Source: Cephalothrix simula (lineage: Eukaryota > Nemertea > Palaeonemertea > Archinemertea > Cephalotrichidae). From it: a stretch of 10,740 nucleotides of DNA. Both the position numbers and the translations under genes were made by a program. Below the pieces are notes generated by a model. That model searched no databases. It was not told the origin of the DNA and worked only from the letters and a program-made list of their open reading frames with translations. The stretch lies in assembly GCA_035591015.1 (NCBI GenBank), contig JAXIUW010216840.1:1-10740 (forward strand). The letters run 5' to 3'. Position 1 is the stretch's first letter. Every line of letters starts with the position of its first letter. Positions 8,706 to 10,740 of this stretch are shown here, in pieces.

Positions 8706-9168
8706 AGTAAAGATATGGAAGCACCTTTCATCGATTGAATTTTGACCTTCTCTTAATTTCAAAGATGAAACTGGAAGTCGACATATAACGCAAGATTCCT
8801 TTTATTGTATTATACCAGTATATCTTTAGTCTTGAATAAGATTGCAAAGAAAACAATGAGAGTTTCGGAGTCTTAATACATTCAGGCGATAAAACAGCAA
8901 GTCTAAAAGATGCTGTACAACATGTTACATGTATATAGATCTATTGCGTAGGAAATAAAAATATTCATGAGAAGATGGTTATACATGTATTATTTAAAAG
9001 AAAGATTTCAGTTAAAAAATATAAAGGTCCCAAACAATTTTCAGTGCGCAGAGAACTTTTTTGGAAAAAATGGCCCTCAAAATAATGGTGCCACACGAAA
9101 AAATTCGGGTTGATAATGAGGGGAGGCGGGAGGGTTTAACGCAACACATCATTGTTTTTGTGAATAGA
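8706..9168. other. Intron sequence, no gene seen
   Basis: AT-rich to about 9040, with tacatgta motifs (8926-8933, 8982-8989). From about 9040 it becomes more GC-rich and enters a likely repeat region. A 101-codon plus-strand open frame (9061-9366) has no recognisable domain and spans repeat-like sequence. Confidence 0.45.
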
Positions 9169-9201
9169 GGTTGCATTCCGTTGGTTCTCTCGGATAGTCT
9201 C
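9169..9201. repeat. Left member of a distant inverted-repeat pair
   Basis: ggttgcattccgttggttct and the following ctcggatag match the reverse complement of 9700-9732 at about 27 of 33 positions. The two lie about 500 bp apart and may be the ends of one 564-bp element or two inverted copies of a dispersed repeat. Confidence 0.55.
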
Positions 9202-9323
9202 AAGGGTCCGGAAAATACGTTCCATTGCTCATCCTACCACCGGATATACGTCACAGATGTCCCTCGAGAGTCGTCCAACCTCATCCTACCCCAGAGCAGG
9301 ATAAAGGTAGAGAGATCGGAAAA

Positions 9324-9335
9324 CAAGATGGCGGC
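9324..9335 (+). promoter_or_regulatory. Perfect TISU/YY1-type motif, no gene attached
   Basis: caagatggcggc matches the 12-base TISU consensus exactly. The ATG (9328) opens only 12 codons before TGA (9364-9366), so no gene is supported. It may be a YY1-like site carried by a repeat. Confidence 0.35.
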
Positions 9336-9555
9336 TGTGTCGCTTCAACTTTTCACTGGCCTATGAAATAACCCATATGGCTTCTTTTAATTCATGTTAT
9401 GCATCATATTGTTTCTTGCTTTAGTAACTTTCAAATGTTGTTCTTTTGAACCATTTATATTAACAAAATTAAAAGCAGAAATCTGGCGGATTGCGTTTTA
9501 TCCTCCCCGACGAGTTAGGCCTTTCTGATCAGCAGATTTTAGCAGATACTTTCTC

Positions 9556-9638
9556 CTAGACTGGAAACCAACCCTAATTTCTGCAACCAGATTGAGAAAT
9601 TACTAATCCGATGAAATTAGGATGGATTTCCAGTCTAG
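9556..9638. mobile_element. Palindromic MITE copy B (gactggaaacc TIR), 83 bp
   Basis: Starts ctagactggaaaccaaccct and ends tggatttccagtctag. The arms extend through ccctaattt and aaattagga with few mismatches, around a loop containing ccagattgag. Termini and inner aattag/ctaatt blocks match copy A. TA lies at both ends. It sits between the two members of the 9169/9732 inverted pair. Confidence 0.78.
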
Positions 9639-9699
9639 GACAAGACGAGGTGAGCGTTCCATTCACTTCCCTATTTCCGGGAAGAGGGAAAGCTCCCAC

Positions 9700-9732
9700 G
9701 AATCTATTCGAGAGAAGGAATGGAATGCAACC
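9700..9732. repeat. Right member of a distant inverted-repeat pair
   Basis: The reverse complement begins ggttgcattccattccttct and continues ctcgaatag, pairing with 9169-9201. Weaker similarity (ccggaaaata, then ccattgctcatc-like sequence) may extend to about 9650. Confidence 0.55.
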
Positions 9733-9868
9733 AGATTAACCTATGCTACTTCTACAGCTGAAAAAAGATTCTAATATCCTTTAAGTTTTTGACTTTGGAG
9801 CTTGCTCCATTCAGATCAGTTGAATTTTTCTCTACAAAATAAAATCAAAATAACTAAGCATTACATAC

Positions 9869-9907
9869 CGAAGATCCATAACTTTTTGATTGACTTCCAC
9901 TTCCATA
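9869..9907 (-). CDS. 39-nt microexon (YGSG-type repeat) upstream of the large exon
   Basis: The minus strand shows gttctttttacag, then 39 nt, then gtatgt. The 13 codons read YGSGSQSKSYGSS and continue the Gly/Ser/Tyr style of the next exon, which starts YSSGAGSYGYGGSS. Both ends are phase 0, so the exon can be included or skipped without changing frame. It is separated from the large exon by a 1,481-bp intron (8388-9868). The exon or exons upstream and the start codon of this transcript are not recognised in the window and probably lie beyond base 10740. Confidence 0.78.
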
Positions 9908-9920
9908 CTGTAAAAAGAAC

Positions 9921-10416
9921 AATAAAGAGTTAACATTTTAAAACATTTTTGTAAAAAAAATAAAGAAATACATAGCAGATAGTACCCGGGACAATAATTT
10001 AAAAAAATTACTAGTTATTAAAATGGGCTTCTGTACCTACATATGTAGAGTAAACTATGGAAAATATCTAAAATAGATGACAATCCGCAATAGCTGCGGC
10101 TGCTATCACATTCTAAGGCATCACGTTCTTTTTACACAGGACCTAATGCTATCGTTATGCGCAGCTTTTGATTTGTGACAGTATTTCTCAATTTTAGATA
10201 TTTTTATTTTTAGAGAAACCTCATTAATCAGCAAGAAGAGCACCTTGATAAAAATCCTAATTCTCATAAAATGGCCTTTCAAACGAGGTATTTTTATACA
10301 TATGAGGAAATCAATGAAAAGCTACTAGGCCTCTCTGTAGTTTGCCCCACCATAGACTCACGACACTCAATCCCAATGGATTTAAAAGGTGTCACTGCGT
10401 TCGAGGCGGCCTCCGT
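9921..10416. other. Sequence upstream of the microexon, no further exon found
   Basis: Intron of the long transcript if the gene continues beyond the window. No further minus-strand exon with good splice sites was recognised. A 114-codon plus-strand open frame (10271-10615) runs through the dyad array and has no recognisable domain. Confidence 0.45.
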
Positions 10417-10510
10417 ACCCAAAACAATGGGTTGCGAAACGACCCAGAAAGTTGGGTGTTACTCTTTTGGACCCAAATATATGGGTTGCATGGAACCCAA
10501 TTTTTGGGCT
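10417..10510. repeat. Array of four accca-N6-tgggt dyads
   Basis: Four 16-bp imperfect palindromes lie at 10417-10432, 10442-10457, 10471-10486 and 10495-10510 (the last ends gggct). Spacing between starts is 25, 29 and 24 bp. Arms are conserved while the six central bases vary. Function is unknown: possibly subterminal repeats of a mobile element or a binding-site array. Confidence 0.65.
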
Positions 10511-10740
10511 GTTTTGGACCAAAATGATATGCTGTGCGGTATCGCATTGACCGCAAGTATGAGCTTTACAAAATTACCAAAATTGAAAATCGCGCTTGCC
10601 TTTGAACACGTTTAAATTTGAATAGGCGATAATCATTTTAATTTCGAATGAATGTTCAAGTAAAATATATTATTAACCATTTGCTGTACAATATTAATAT
10701 TTATTGTACAGTCGCACTCAACAGTAGTGTAATATTTTGT
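10511..10740. other. AT-rich end of window with one small hairpin
   Basis: ctgtacaata and tattgtacag (10684-10693, 10702-10711) form a 10-bp stem with an 8-nt loop. No gene was recognised. Confidence 0.45.

Noticed and set aside
9061-9366. 101-codon plus-strand frame
   Set aside because: It crosses the 9169-9201 repeat and has no recognisable domain or good start context.
10271-10615. 114-codon plus-strand frame
   Set aside because: It runs through the dyad array, whose repeats explain the recurring MGC-type residues; no family recognised.

Overview
The window looks like animal nuclear DNA, probably from a mollusc or another lophotrochozoan. It is AT-rich with small exons, long introns and GT-AG splice sites, and it carries many short inverted-repeat elements. 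Motifs such as tacatgta and accggta/taccagta are frequent, which I associate with molluscs. The taxonomic guess is inference. Nothing prokaryotic is present.

The one gene I can support lies on the minus strand, reading from high to low coordinates. It is an FHOD-type formin (Formin Homology 2 Domain containing; FHOD1/FHOD3 in vertebrates, Fhos in flies). Two exons, 3760-3924 and 210-331, encode the start of its N-terminal GTPase-binding domain and match vertebrate FHOD almost block by block. The FH3, FH1 and FH2 parts must lie beyond base 1. Upstream on the same strand are a 39-nt exon (9869-9907) and a 2,697-nt exon (5691-8387). They form a continuous Gly/Ser/Tyr-rich, then Ser/Arg-rich, reading frame of at least 912 residues. 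All their junctions are phase 0, so the large exon can join FHOD exon 2 in frame, or FHOD exon 1 through a weak acceptor. I read it as the long N-terminal extension of an alternative FHOD isoform; a separate gene is not excluded. The canonical start (3924) sits in a TISU-like context about 39 nt downstream of a TATAAAA.

The introns hold most of the mobile DNA. There is a 140-bp hAT-type MITE with perfect 18-bp TIRs and an 8-bp target duplication (1022-1161). A 518-bp element with 8-bp target duplication carries a tgcgcac subterminal array and an internal hairpin (3018-3535). A cluster of foldback palindromes spans 4952-5268. Three copies of a small gactggaaacc palindromic MITE family lie in the 8388-9868 intron, beside a pair of inverted repeats about 500 bp apart. 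Near the right edge is an array of four accca-N6-tgggt dyads (10417-10510). The left edge begins with about 105 bp of GC-rich, GCC-repeat DNA.

No tRNA, rRNA, CRISPR or complete second gene was found. The remaining open frames are short, have no recognisable domains and are treated as chance.
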